NCBI GenBank assembly: GCA_004009845.1
Contig: RMBW01000201.1
Coordinates: 1 to 29,359, forward strand
Length of the DNA: 29,359 bases
Reading direction: 5' to 3'
Source: Davidsoniella eucalypti
Lineage: Eukaryota > Ascomycota > Sordariomycetes > Microascales > Ceratocystidaceae
Shown: in pieces, positions 9,676-19,001 of the stretch
How the letters are laid out: each line of letters begins with the position of its first letter
How positions within the stretch are numbered: position 1 is the first letter of the stretch
Made by a program: the position numbers and the translations under genes
Notes under the pieces: generated by a model
Told to the model about the DNA's origin: nothing
Seen by the model: the letters and a program-made list of their open reading frames with translations, nothing else
The model's database searches: none

Positions 9676-9909
9676 GGCAGCAATATTGGCTGCACCACCT
9701 TGGTCACCTGCACACCCGAGCGTCTGCAGGATAAGATTGCTGACCTATTTTGGAGTTATTTCTGTTTCTGGAGTTATTTCTGTTTTTTGGATATCAAGTA
9801 CCGGGGTACTATACGGTTTTAAGTTTGTATACACCATGCTACAGGGGTGTTTTTGTATGTTTAGACGTAAAATTAGTGTAATTTTTCTGCCGATGGGGGG
9901 GGAGACTAT
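9676..9909 (+). other. 3' untranslated region and polypurine tract of copy B
   Basis: This AT-rich spacer lies between the pol stop and the 3' LTR and holds no gene. A 16-bp direct repeat (GGAGTTATTTCTGTTT) occurs at 9752-9767 and 9770-9785 with an 18-nt period. A purine run of eight G followed by AGA (9895-9905) is the likely plus-strand primer. It is separated from the LTR start at 9910 by CTAT rather than abutting it. Confidence 0.7.
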
Positions 9910-10090
9910 TGTAAGAGACTAAGGCCTAGTAAGGTTAGCCAAGGCATTCCTTGTCAGTACTAGAATCGGCTATAAGTAGGGACCTATTCCCGCCGATTAT
10001 TAGTCTTAGTTTCTCTTTCTCCTTCATCGGTCTCAATCGAACTATTCTTTTACGACCAGTTTTCATCGCAACTCCTCGTATATCGTCTCA
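9910..10090 (+). repeat. 3' LTR of copy B (181 bp, TG...CA)
   Basis: It starts TGTAAGAGAC and ends CGTCTCA, and it is the inverted counterpart of 5875-6055. It carries the same TATAAGTAGGGACC and ATCGGTCTCAA motifs. LINE-1 sequence begins at 10091 with no spacer. Confidence 0.93.
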
Positions 10091-12018
10091 CTGCCTTGCG
10101 GTATGCCTTGGTCAATAGTGTAGAAGTTTGTTCGTTTGCCATCAAAGCATATCTGGACCTTCCTCTTTTGAAGAAAGGCTGCAATCCATTGGGTGCAGTT
10201 ATTCGGAAGACCTAGATCTCTGCAGTGCCACAGTAGGGTATCCCTATTAACATGGTCGAACGCGCCTTTGATATCAAGTAGTGCAATACTCGATTTCAGG
10301 CCCTGTTCTTTCCATGACTTGACTTGGTCCATGAGAACCATTGCTGCATCGATCGTCGATCGTTGTTTCCGTCCGCCAAACTGTGTTGGGTGAAGCAGGT
10401 CGTCCTTTGTTGCAGCCAAGAAACCAAGTCTCTGTGCAAAAATTCGTTCCAATACTTTACCTAAGCAGTTCAGCAGCGTGATAATCCGATATGCCTTGAT
10501 ACGGGAATAGTCTGGCTTGTTGGGTTTTTTCAATATCACTCCAATGCCCTGGCGCCACACCGTAGGACACTGTCCTTTAGTGAATAGCTCCGTGTAGACA
10601 TAGTGGAAGACCTCGGGGATGGCCCTATAAGCATTTTGGATCATTTGGAAATTAATCCCATCTGGTCCAGCAGACTTCTTAGGGTTTGAGGTCATGATAG
10701 CTCTTTCAATCTCAATGGTAGAGATGTTAGGCCAAGGCCATTTCGAGTTCTCGTGATGTAGGATGGGTAGAGTGTCTTCGTCCTCAAGGGACTCACCTTT
10801 TTCGCCGCCCACAAGATTCAGTAGCATCTTAGCTTTGTCGTCGAAAGACTCAGCCTTGACACCATTTTCTTCGAGTGGTTGTATATACGAGTCGGTTGTG
10901 GGTTTCGTGTATCTCATAGCAGTGAAGACTTCGTCGCCGGTTGCTTGTTCTAAGAAAGAATTGAAATAGTTAGCTTTGGTTTTGATAATGGCATGGAAAT
11001 ACCTGTTTCGTTTTTCTTTGTACTCCGTCAGACAGATCTTATCCTTCTTCCATTGTCGTTCGGCTCTGAGAAACGACTTCCTCAATAGCTTGAGTTCGTC
11101 GTTCCACCAAGGCTTACTTCGGGGGCAGATGCGAGCCTTCGGCATCACCTCTGCGCAGGTATCCTGGATGGCGGCGGTCAGAATGGCCGCCAAATCCGGT
11201 CGAGTATCTCTTTTTTTGAGATTTTCTAACACTAGTGCCTCTTTTTTTTTGAGGCTGTCTCTGAACTGTTGCCAGTCAGTTTTCTTCAAATTGTATACCA
11301 CCTTTTCCTCCTCTTTTTTGTTATTTCGGGCGTCGTGGAACTGCAATTTAATGCACTGGTGATCCGAACCATGGAGACCTTCACACGTCCAACTAGTTTT
11401 CGTTTGCTTCATCTGCCCAGTGAGGAAGGCGAGATCGATGATTGATGTTTTCTGCGACCTGGTGGTGAAGAAAGTGCCTCTGTTGACCAGAGCATTCTCG
11501 GGATCCACTACCAAGTCAGCATTGTTCCTCTGCAACCAACCAACGACTTCATCTGCATGCTGCGATTGCTCACAGTTCACAGACCACCATGGATGATGAG
11601 TGTTGAAGTCCCCGACGATGATGCCATTCCCAACCTGCCATTGCTGGACAAGCGGGTGCGGTAAAAGGGGCTGGGTCGGATGGTTGTAGAGGTTGACCAA
11701 TAATGGTTGCGCGTCGATATGAAGTCTTATGCATTGAATGTCGCTGCTTGCGATGTCGAGAGGCTTTTCTATTGTGAAGTCAATGTCCTTTTGGATATAG
11801 GTCACGACTCTTGGTCTTGTTAGCAAAGATAATGATGGTTTGACGGTGTGAAAGTTTTGGTGGTCCTGGAAAATCCATTTGCCTTCTTTTTGCCATACCC
11901 AGGGTTCCTGAATGCACAATATCTCAACTCCCTGCCTTATTGCTAATTCAAAGAGATGGTCCAAAATGCCTTTACGCTTTCCCTGGTTATGCTGAAAGAT
12001 CGTGAGTTTTCTAATCAT
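10091..12018 (-). CDS. LINE-1 ORF2 (partial): AP-type endonuclease and N-terminal half of RT
   Basis: The start is the ATG at 12018 (MIRKLTIFQHNQGK), which overlaps the ORF1 stop by 8 nt. An upstream in-frame methionine exists but lies inside ORF1. Residues about 1-225 are an exonuclease-endonuclease-phosphatase domain, with HNQGK, CIQEPW, VGDFNTHHPWW and GSDHQCI as the active-site blocks. RT motifs follow: KSAGPDGI, AYRIITLLNCLGKVLERI (YRPISLLN is usual in this family) and motif A IALLDIKGAFDHVNRDTLL. The frame is cut at motif B after GIPQGS, before the YIDD box, so no RT activity is expected from this copy. The last codons, down to 10063, are read from the LTR of copy B. Confidence 0.9.
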
Positions 12019-13348
12019 AAAAATACTTAACAATCTTGACTTTTTGCGCGGCAAAGAACATCTGCTTGTTGAGACAAACAGACGCACTTGCCTGGTTTAG
12101 GACAGTAAACACGACGGATCCCACCGTCTGTCCTGGGCGAGGCTTGCGTAGGAGGCGCACTCTCGGGAGGGCCTCAATGCCATTGCTGTCGTAAAACTCT
12201 TCAGCAAAGTTGTCGATCTCGTCAAGACGCATACCGTGCATCACGAGACGTTGCCAGTTCTCAGGCTCGATGCAGTCCTTCCAGCCCAAAGGCCGGAGGC
12301 GTGCCAGCCAGCTGTCCTTCGTCTTGAGGAGGCTGGCCTTCGCGGAGGCGCTGCTGCATGTGATGCTAATGTTATTTTTCGAGGTCAACCTCACCTCAAT
12401 GGCCTTCATCGCTCCATCACAGTTAACCAAGTCACGGATGTGCTTGGGAGAGGGAATCTTGCCACCACCGATAAGCAGAAGCTTGTTGGTGCTCTGTGTA
12501 GACTGAACAGAGGGGCGGGCTGGTTTGCGCGGTTTAACTTGTTGCCAACCTTTATCAGAGTCGACTGAGGTTGGGGCATTGGTCGTGTTTTTATGTTCGC
12601 CAGGCGTGGATGGCTGATTTGATTTTGTCGCGTCTTTGTTTGTCGCGTCTTTGTTTGTTGGTGTTGTTTTGTCGAGTGACGCGTCGCGAGGCGCGTCAGT
12701 AGTGTTGGTGATCGGTGTTGAAGCCGTCTTGGGAGGCGCAGATAAAGTAGCCTTCTTCGCCGCCTTCTTCTTCTTGTTGTTGTTGTTAATAATGTCACAT
12801 TTCTTTGGCACCGCTGGTTGGAGTGGCGGTGTGACTGGCGTTTTCGTTATGGCAGAGTACAATGCCTTTGCTGAGGCCACCGTGGCCTTTGATGCATCTG
12901 CGATGATGACTTTTGGAGGTGGTGATGGAGTGTCTGGTAAGTCAAGTTCCCCAAAACCTTCTGCAATCAGAATCTGCAGCGACTCAAACATCCTGTCTTG
13001 CGTTACTAATGATGCCATCTCACGCTTGACGATCGCGATACTTGCAGCGATCTTGGATTGTTTTGGATCAGGGCCGACCCAACGCGACAGTTCGAGGCCT
13101 TTCGCCTCGTGCAGCTTTTTCGCAGCAACCGGAGGAGAGCTTGGGAGCTCGATCTCTTCGATGCGGCGCTTATTTTTGTTGTTTTTCGTGATGGTGTTGT
13201 TGTTTTCGTCGGTCATTTCGCTATCGTACATATGTGTTGGCACGAGGCTGATCGAGTCAGTTGAGAAGTTGGGGGTGACAGGGGGGCTATCGCAGTCTTG
13301 CGATGCTTCAATCGCCCTTAACGCATCGCGCATGGCTTGCGCCATCAT
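12011..13348 (-). CDS. LINE-1 ORF1 protein (445 aa), RNA-binding type, no zinc knuckle
   Basis: The start is the first of two adjacent methionines (MMAQAM). The N-terminal third has blocks shared with LINE-2 ORF1: FSTDSISLVPT, EEIELPSSPPV, EAKGLELSRWVGPD and LPDTPSPPPK. The middle is low-complexity, with Asn and Lys runs and a Thr/Asn/Lys-rich stretch. The C-terminal third (LIGGGKIPSPKHIRDLVN, WLARLRPLGWKDC, NWQRLVMHG, VGSVVFTVLNQ) resembles the RRM-like end of fungal LINE ORF1 proteins. Related ORF1 proteins usually continue into CCHC knuckles; this one stops at IVKYFYD with none. The likely role is binding LINE RNA in the RNP. It overlaps ORF2 by 8 nt, which suggests coupled termination-reinitiation. 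Confidence 0.82.
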   Translation of the reverse strand: MMAQAMRDALRAIEASQDCDSPPVTPNFSTDSISLVPTHMYDSEMTDENNNTITKNNKNKRRIEEIELPSSPPVAAKKLHEAKGLELSRWVGPDPKQSKIAASIAIVKREMASLVTQDRMFESLQILIAEGFGELDLPDTPSPPPKVIIADASKATVASAKALYSAITKTPVTPPLQPAVPKKCDIINNNNKKKKAAKKATLSAPPKTASTPITNTTDAPRDASLDKTTPTNKDATNKDATKSNQPSTPGEHKNTTNAPTSVDSDKGWQQVKPRKPARPSVQSTQSTNKLLLIGGGKIPSPKHIRDLVNCDGAMKAIEVRLTSKNNISITCSSASAKASLLKTKDSWLARLRPLGWKDCIEPENWQRLVMHGMRLDEIDNFAEEFYDSNGIEALPRVRLLRKPRPGQTVGSVVFTVLNQASASVCLNKQMFFAAQKVKIVKYFYD

Positions 13349-13461
13349 GCAAATGGTATTGATGGATTCGTCGAGATGAGGTGAGTATTTTAAAAGTGTT
13401 TTGAGATGAATTCGAGCGAAAATGGTTGAAAGGTGCCACTTCGTCGAAAAGTGTGTAGGAG
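13349..13461 (-). promoter_or_regulatory. LINE-1 5'UTR
   Basis: This 113-nt leader has no ORF. The first 68 nt are identical by eye to LINE-3 (25060-25127), and much of it aligns with the divergent LINE-2 leader (20146-20260), including CACCTTTCAACCATTT-like and TTTAAAATAC blocks. It may hold promoter or ORF1-binding signals. It follows directly on a U3-like LTR fragment. Confidence 0.7.
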
Positions 13462-13463
13462 TT

Positions 13464-13580
13464 GGGAGAGAAGGACTATTATCTGTTGGAATAACGGCGG
13501 GAAGACGTCCCTATTTATAACCGTTTTGCTTAGGCTTAGATCAAGCTTAGCCGAACCAACCAGGGCCTTAGACCCTTACA
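13464..13580 (-). repeat. U3-like fragment of a chromovirus LTR joined to the LINE 5' end
   Basis: On the minus strand it begins TGTAAGGGTCTAAGGCC, the same first 17 bases as the LTR of copy C, and has a TATA box (TATAAATAGGGAC, plus 13507-13519) and the TTCCCGCCG block seen in the LTRs of A and B. After 117 bp it switches to LINE-1 5'UTR. The switch is 56-58 nt after the TATA start, the same distance at which the other LTRs begin R. The outer edge lies in the integrase C-terminal region of copy C (after KKLDWL), so it is an insertion into C. Confidence 0.78.
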
Positions 13581-16500
13581 TAGCCAGTCTAGCTTCTTTG
13601 AAGGCCTTTCCGTAGTCAGGTGCTTCGTGTTTAGGTAAACTAGGTCTCCTACTTTGAAACTTTCAGAGGGCTGGCGAAGACGGTTAGCACTGTTCTCCTG
13701 GTGTTCTTGGGCGGCCGCCATGGCGACAATAGCGAACTGGGTAGCATCACTTAGCTTTGCTAACCAATCCTGGGCCCCGCGCACTGGAGACTTATTCGAG
13801 GCTGGGGGCCCTTGTACAGATGGTTCGATAATGTCGACGTTAAAACCGTGGGTCATGAAGAAAGGAGAGAGGCCTGTAGCGGAAGAGATCCTGTTGTTTA
13901 GGGCGAGTTGTGCTTGGGGCAGCAAGGAGGCCCAGTCGTCCTGGGCGAAGGAACAGAAATTGCGAAGGTATGTCTCAATCTCCTGATTACTGCGTTCTTG
14001 GCTGCCATCCGTCTGAGGATGGAACGCTGTGGACAGGCGACGCTGAATGCCGAACCGGCGACATACTTCTCCCCAGAATAATTGAGCAAATTGAGGCCCT
14101 CTGTCGGAGACGATTGCTTGAGGAAAACCGTGGTGCGAGAAAACATGGATTAGCAAGGCTTCAGCGGTGGCTTGTGCGGTTGTAGACGACATGGGGATCA
14201 GGATCTGGGACTTAGACAGGCGGTCGGTGACACCCAGAATGGAAGTATAGCCTGAAGAGGTAGGTAGTGGGCCAATAAAGTCCATTGCTAGTTCAGCCCA
14301 GGGTCTAGACGGTACTGGCAGAGGTTTCAATAGACCGCGCTTTTGCTCTCGCCAGATCTTGCTCTTGCCGCAAGAGGAGCAGTTGGACACGAATTGTCGG
14401 ACGTCGTTAGTCAGGCCAGGCCAGGCATACTCGCGCGATACAAGATCACGAGTGATTGCTCTTCCTGGGTGTCCGGCCAGAGTAGAGTCGTGAGTCTGCT
14501 GGATGATCTTGGTTCTCAGGGGTTCGTAGTATGGGACCCAAAGTCTATCACGCCAGCGCAGCAGTCCGTCTTGGTCAACCTTACACTCGCTCATCTGCCA
14601 TTGCAGACCCCAGTCGGCGGGGAACGAGCGAGCTTCATCTCGTACTAATTTACGAGCCAGCCACCAGCGGTTATTATTGGCAAGGGCTTGGTTCCATAGG
14701 TCAGTCATCTCGGGGTCAGCGAAAGGGGATGGTACTACTTCTCTAGTTGCGTTATCGTCAGTCGGCGCATCCTTGTCTGGCTCCTGAGCCCAAACTGCGC
14801 CGATTACTACCAGGTCATTGCCCGACTCACTCTTCTCGAGGAGTTGGTGCACACGACTAGCCAGCCTATCGTCTTTTTCGTCGGCTGGCATGTCCTGGTC
14901 CCTTCTTGAAAGGGCGTCTGGTACGATTTGCTCGGTGCCTGGGCGGTGGCGCAGGCAGAAGCTAAAGTCAGAGAGCTCATATCCCCAGCGACGCTGTCTC
15001 TCGGCAAGCGTTCTCTTGGTGCGAAAGTACTCCAGATTGCGGTGGTCAGTCCATACCACAAAGTCAACCCCTAGGAGGAAATGGCGCCATTCTCGAATGG
15101 ACCAGTAGATGGCCAACATCTCCTTGTCATGAATCGGGTAGTTGGCTTCCGGGGGAGTAAGCTTGCGCGAGAGGAAGGCGATGGGGTGCATGAGGCCATC
15201 ATCGCCTCGCTGGGATAATTCTGCTCCTAAGGCGTAACCAGACGAGTCGGCGGTCAGTACAGTTTCTTTCAGGGGGTCAAAAGGAGTCAGAACAGGGGGA
15301 GTAAGGAAGGCTTTCTTAACTTCGGCAAAAGAGTGAGCGCAGGCATCAGACCATACGAAAGGGGTGTCCTTCTTGGTTAACCCTACCAGAGGCGCCATTA
15401 ATTCTGACAGTCGAGGCACAAAATCTCTGTAGAAATTCACGAAGCCAATAAACCCGCGTAAACCTTTCAATGTCGTAGGTGGTTTCCATTCACGAATCGC
15501 TAGGGTTTTCTCGGGGTCAGCCTTGATACCAATACCTGGGCCGACTATGAATCCGAGGAACTTAATCTCCTTAGCCAGAAAGTGACATTTGCGCAAGTCG
15601 AGTTGCAGGCCGGCGAGATCGAGTGCGTGGACAATTTCGAGCACTAGCTTCCTGTGCTCTTCCTCAGTACCACTGGAGTAAATGTCCACATCGTCAATGT
15701 AGGCGCTACAGCTGATGCCTAGCCATTTCCGAAGGACCGAATTGATGTAACGCTGGAAAGCGGCAGGGGCATTAGTCAAACCGAAAGGGATCACGTTCCA
15801 TTCAAAGGCCCCTAGGGGAGTCCGAAATGCGGTTAACTCCTCGTAGCCAGGGGCTATACGAATGCGATGGAACGCCGCAATGACGTCTACCTTGGACACC
15901 CACTTGGCTTCCGAAATTTGCCGAAGGGTGTCGTGGATAAGGGGTAAGGGGTATGAGTCCTTTTTGGAAATAGCGTTGACTGCGCGGTAGTCCACGCAGA
16001 AACGAATTCCACCTCCAGGTTTCTTTACAAATAGCACTGGAGAGCCCACTTCAGACTTTGTGTCCTTTATCCATTTAGTAGCCAGTAGTTCCGTCAGCGT
16101 CTTCTGCATCACCAACAACTCTGCGCGAGACAACGGGTACAGCGATTGTATAGGTAACGTCTTTCCCTCCAGCAGCTCGATCTTCAAGTCCACTCCAGGC
16201 CGGTGCGGCGGGAGGTCCTTGGACGCTTTTGCCTCGAAGGCAGAGGCTACGGGTCTTAACCATTCAGGCAGTGGAGGTCTCTCCTGTTCCTTTTGCGCTA
16301 ATGCTCTGTTGACGTCCTCTAGTGTAATCCGGTAGATGGCGAGGTCGTCGTCGTTGTCGCAGAGCTTGTGGAATTCGTCAGGTGTCAGTTCTTCGGCCGT
16401 AGGGACTTCAATTTGTCCGGAACGAGGGTGCAAGTGCACGTCGTGGTTATGAGCCAGCGTTGACCGAGTATCAGGTCTTCGGTCTGGCCGGGGACGACGT

Positions 16501-16820
16501 AGGCCCATATGTCCTCGTGGTGGTCGGGCAAGTGTAGTGTGAACTGGCGATTTGGGTGATGACGGGAGGACTGGTTTGCGATGCAGCGAGGGATACCTTA
16601 CGAGGTTCGATGGGTAAAGTCTTCGTGGCGTAGGCGAGTAGGCGCGGGGGCACGACGGCGAGGCAGAGACAGCCACTGTCGACGAGAGCCTTCGTAGAAA
16701 AAGTATTCATAGATAAATCTAGATACGTTCCCTTAGCTCCCATCTCTAATCTAACTATCTGTTCGCCTTCCATCGTATCCTCCTTACCAGGGCGCGACTT
16801 GTCCTGGTCACCTAAAAATC
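13581..16820 (-). pseudogene. pol: pol of copy C: protease frameshifted, RT to IN open, chromodomain missing
   Basis: The -1 frame entered at the gag stop is open through KSRPGKEDTMEGEQ into the protease (ALVDSGCLCLAVVPPRLL). Two single-base deletions follow relative to copy B, at about 16547 and 16449. From the conserved NHDVHLHPRSG onward the frame is open for nearly 2.9 kb: RT with SAYIDDVDIYSSG, RNase H with TADSSGYALGAEL, HDKEML and TDHRN, integrase HHCC and DDE (MDFIGPLP, VSDRGPQF, DGSQERSN). It ends at KKLDWL, where the LTR fragment begins, so the chromodomain and natural stop are absent. The open RT-IN with broken PR and gag suggests damage after insertion, or sequence errors concentrated in the 5' part. 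Confidence 0.88.
16786..16820 (-). promoter_or_regulatory. Predicted -1 ribosomal frameshift site and stem-loop, copy C
   Basis: The minus strand reads GAT TTT TAG at the gag end, then GTG, then the stem ACCAGG/CCTGGT (plus 16786-16791 and 16803-16808) with an 11-nt loop like that of copy A. Relative to copy A, stem bases changed on both sides while pairing was kept. The pol frame is open from this point. Confidence 0.68.
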
Positions 16821-18718
16821 CATCAAATCATCCTCATCAGTGGCCGGGCGGTGCGTGTTGGTAGAGGCCACCACGGCGGTGCTTTCGGACGAGGGCAGCA
16901 GGCGATCCATCATCAGGTGGTCCGTTTTCGCAAGTTCTTCACGTACCGCGGGCGGACTTCATCGCGTATGGCCGTCTTCACACGCGCTGTTGATTGCGTT
17001 GACCAGCACCTTGTTGGTCTTAGGTCCTTGTAGAGTTCGACGCGAGGGACATTGATTAGCGATATGTCCGGGCTGCGAGCAGATGAAACAAATTCCTTCT
17101 CGTAGCATGCGACTGCGTTCAGTAGGGTTGAGACGTGGCTTGTCATTACGGGGTTGCTGCGTTTGACGAGGAGCATTGCTTCGTGAGGGGGCTCGGCACG
17201 CGCTCTCCAGTTGTCGCTGTCTCGGTATTGGGTAGGACGCGAGGTCTTCTTCGTGTAAGGACCGTAGTAATCATGGTGGCGGCTGAAATGGTCGAGCAGG
17301 CTCTCAGTGACTTCCCTGTAAGTAGGCAGGCTCCAGAGGATGGTGGTTTTGACCACTAGCTCTTCCCGTGTGGCGCGACGTAGGAGGTCGATGAGCATGT
17401 CGTCGTCTTGCATACCTGCGGCCAGAGCTAACCCTTCGAAACGGTTGAAGAAGTCGAGGAATGATTCGTGGGACTCCTGGCGGGCACCAAAGAAAGCAGT
17501 GCGGGCTTGCGACTTACGGGCACGGCTGCGGAACATGAGGTCGAGTTTGTCTAGCAGCTTGTCGTATGAGCCTGGCTGGTCGCTAATGGAGACGAAGAAC
17601 TCGTTGAGTTTGGCGCGTGTGTCGGTGCCCAGTCGGCTGAACAGGTAAGCGGTTCGGGCTAGCTCGTCGCCTATGGCTCGACCGTCGATTCGCATCTTGA
17701 AAATTGCTAAGGTGCGCCAGTTTTCGTATTCCGCGTGGGTGCCTCCAAATTCGATTAAGTGAGGCTGAGATGGGCGGACGCGGCTACGGGATCTCGAACG
17801 TCTTCTAGTAGTGACGGCAGTAGTTGGGACGGGAGGCATGGCGGGAGCGGTAGGTTCAGTGTGGTTGCCTATGACTAATTGGGACAGAAGCGAAACAGTG
17901 TCCTTTAGTTCCCTAAGTTCGTTGAGCAGCGCATTGTCGGCAGGCTGAGGAGCGCGTGAATGGGCAGGGCCAGGAGAACGCGTCGGCTGACGGCCACGGG
18001 ATGGAGGACGCGACGCGTGGCGGACAGACATTCCCATGCTTTCGGCCAGACGGGCCAAGTCAGAGTCGGGGGAAGGGTGCTGGCTGACGGAGGGGCGACG
18101 ACGAGAATGGGTATCTACACCAGGGGCAAAGTGGGATAGGCTTCGAACAGAGGCAGCACGACTAATGGCACGGGTGTGAGTGGTCTCGTATGAGATTAGT
18201 TCCTCAGCTTCATATGCAGCAGCTCTTGGAGCGACTAGAGGAGCGCGGGAAGAGTGCACGGGGTTACCATCCTTATCACGCGGGGGAGAGCGTGGGATGC
18301 CGATGAAACAGGAGGAGAGGAGACGTGAGGATACGTGAGCACGAGCACGCGCTTCGCGGATTACGCGGTTTCCACAGGCGACGTGGCCAACAAAGTCACC
18401 GGTGAAGGAGAGGTGGCCCAAGTTATCGTGAAAGTGTTCCTTATGGGCGAGGACGTCGCGTGTGGAAGGGCAAAAGCCAAGGAGGGAAGCCAGACGGGCG
18501 CGCTCCTTGCGCTTGAATAGTGCGAGGTAACACCAGCCGGGTTCGCGCCAGGCGCGCTTCGTAGGTAGGTCAAGGGCGGACAAGATGTAGCCCTCAGCCG
18601 ATTCCTGGTTGGGGTTCAGGGTGAAAACACGCGCTAGGGCAAGGTTATGCCAGGTGTGGTAGACGCAGCGGGTTAGGGTAGCAAGGAGACCCCAGAACAG
18701 AAATAGCAAGCCAGACAT
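16812..18718 (-). pseudogene. gag: gag of copy C, frameshifted around the zinc knuckle
   Basis: The start at 18718 (MSGLLFLFWGLLATL) aligns with Gag A and again opens with a hydrophobic stretch. The conserved block PGWCYLALFKRKERARLA, with HLGHL-like NLGHLSF, follows at about residues 65-115. Then come an Arg/Ser/Pro-rich linker and a capsid-like region (YENWRTLAIFKMRIDG, LFSRLGTDTRAKLNEF, FNRFEGLALAAGM). The frame changes at about 17170. In the second frame the knuckle CFICSQPGHIANQC (plus 17049-17090) is read; two more shifts at about 16985 and 16948 are needed to reach the end DEDDLMDF and its stop at 16812. At least three frame breaks therefore separate capsid, knuckle and the frameshift site. 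Confidence 0.83.
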
Positions 18719-18988
18719 GGTGACTTGGACGTGTGCGAGAAGCGGGCGAGCGGACGGATAAGGCAGGTGCAATAGGGCAAGCAAACGGCTTGGACAAAGG
18801 GAGAAATCAAGCGGTCGGCTTGTACAGGAAAAGTGGCAAGCGGGCGGCTTGGACAGGAAGAGAGGCAAGCGGACGGCTTGGACAACAGAGAGGGCAAGCG
18901 GACGGCTTGGACGGAAGAGAGGGCAAGCAGACGGCTTGGACAGAAAAGAGGGCAAGCAGACGGCTTGGACAACAAAAACTTAAGAGTT
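18719..18988 (-). other. 5' leader of copy C between PBS and gag
   Basis: This non-coding leader is mostly filled by the 29-nt tandem hairpin array (18778-18967). A reading frame runs through it into gag, but the repeat period is not a multiple of three and the frame is not conserved with copy A, so it is not taken as coding. Confidence 0.65.
18778..18967 (-). repeat. Seven-unit 29-nt tandem hairpin array in leader of copy C
   Basis: CAAGC-nnnnn-GCTTG stems start at 18778, 18808, 18837, 18866, 18895, 18924 and 18953, a spacing of 29-30 nt. Six of the seven are followed by GAC and one by TAC, with purine-rich spacers. Loops vary (AAACG, GGTCG, GGGCG, GGACG, AGACG) while the stems are constant. 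The same unit occurs in copy A, where the stems also vary. Confidence 0.85.
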
Positions 18989-18999
18989 ATCGGTCTCAA
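18989..18999 (-). other. Self-priming primer binding site, copy C
   Basis: On the minus strand TTGAGACCGAT lies 2 nt past the LTR end. It is the exact complement of ATCGGTCTCAA in the LTR (19055-19065). The primer pair is identical to that of copies A and B although the U3 regions differ. Confidence 0.82.
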
Positions 19000-19001
19000 A
19001 A

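Larger units (their letters stand above)
6056..10090 (+). mobile_element. Ty3/gypsy chromovirus copy B (5'-truncated in window: pol plus 3' LTR)
   Basis: This is a plus-strand element of the same family as copy A. It begins abruptly at the LTR edge of A inside the first pol codons (equivalent to YLDLS of copy C), so its 5' LTR and gag should lie left of copy A, outside the window. It ends with a full LTR whose CA terminus at 10090 is joined directly to LINE-1 ORF2, consistent with B having inserted into that LINE. Pol is uninterrupted and this is the least damaged chromovirus here. Confidence 0.88.
10091..13463 (-). mobile_element. LINE-1: Tad1/I-like non-LTR retrotransposon, 3'-truncated by copy B
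   Basis: On the minus strand the order is 5'UTR (13461-13349), ORF1 (13348-12011), then ORF2 (12018-10091), which is cut inside the RT by the LTR of copy B. The 5' end (CTCCTACACAC) is shared with LINE-2 and LINE-3, which defines the LINE start. Both frames are open over their whole preserved length. The missing RT, RNase H and 3'UTR should be found beyond the left end of the window if B simply inserted here. Confidence 0.87.

Noticed and set aside
12019..12087. Upstream start of LINE-1 ORF2 at 12087
   Set aside because: This part lies within ORF1 in another frame and is not similar in LINE-3, whereas the overlapping ATG at 12018 is conserved.
12636..13379. Open frame on the plus strand (247 codons)
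   Set aside because: It is antisense to LINE-1 ORF1 and made of translated low-complexity complement. The minus-strand ORF1 has conserved blocks and the ORF2 overlap.
18719..18955. Extension of gag C upstream of 18718 as an N-terminal Pro/Ser-rich domain
   Set aside because: The frame is open but consists of the 29-nt hairpin array, whose period is not a multiple of three and whose reading is not conserved in copy A. MSGLLF at 18718 aligns with the start of Gag A.
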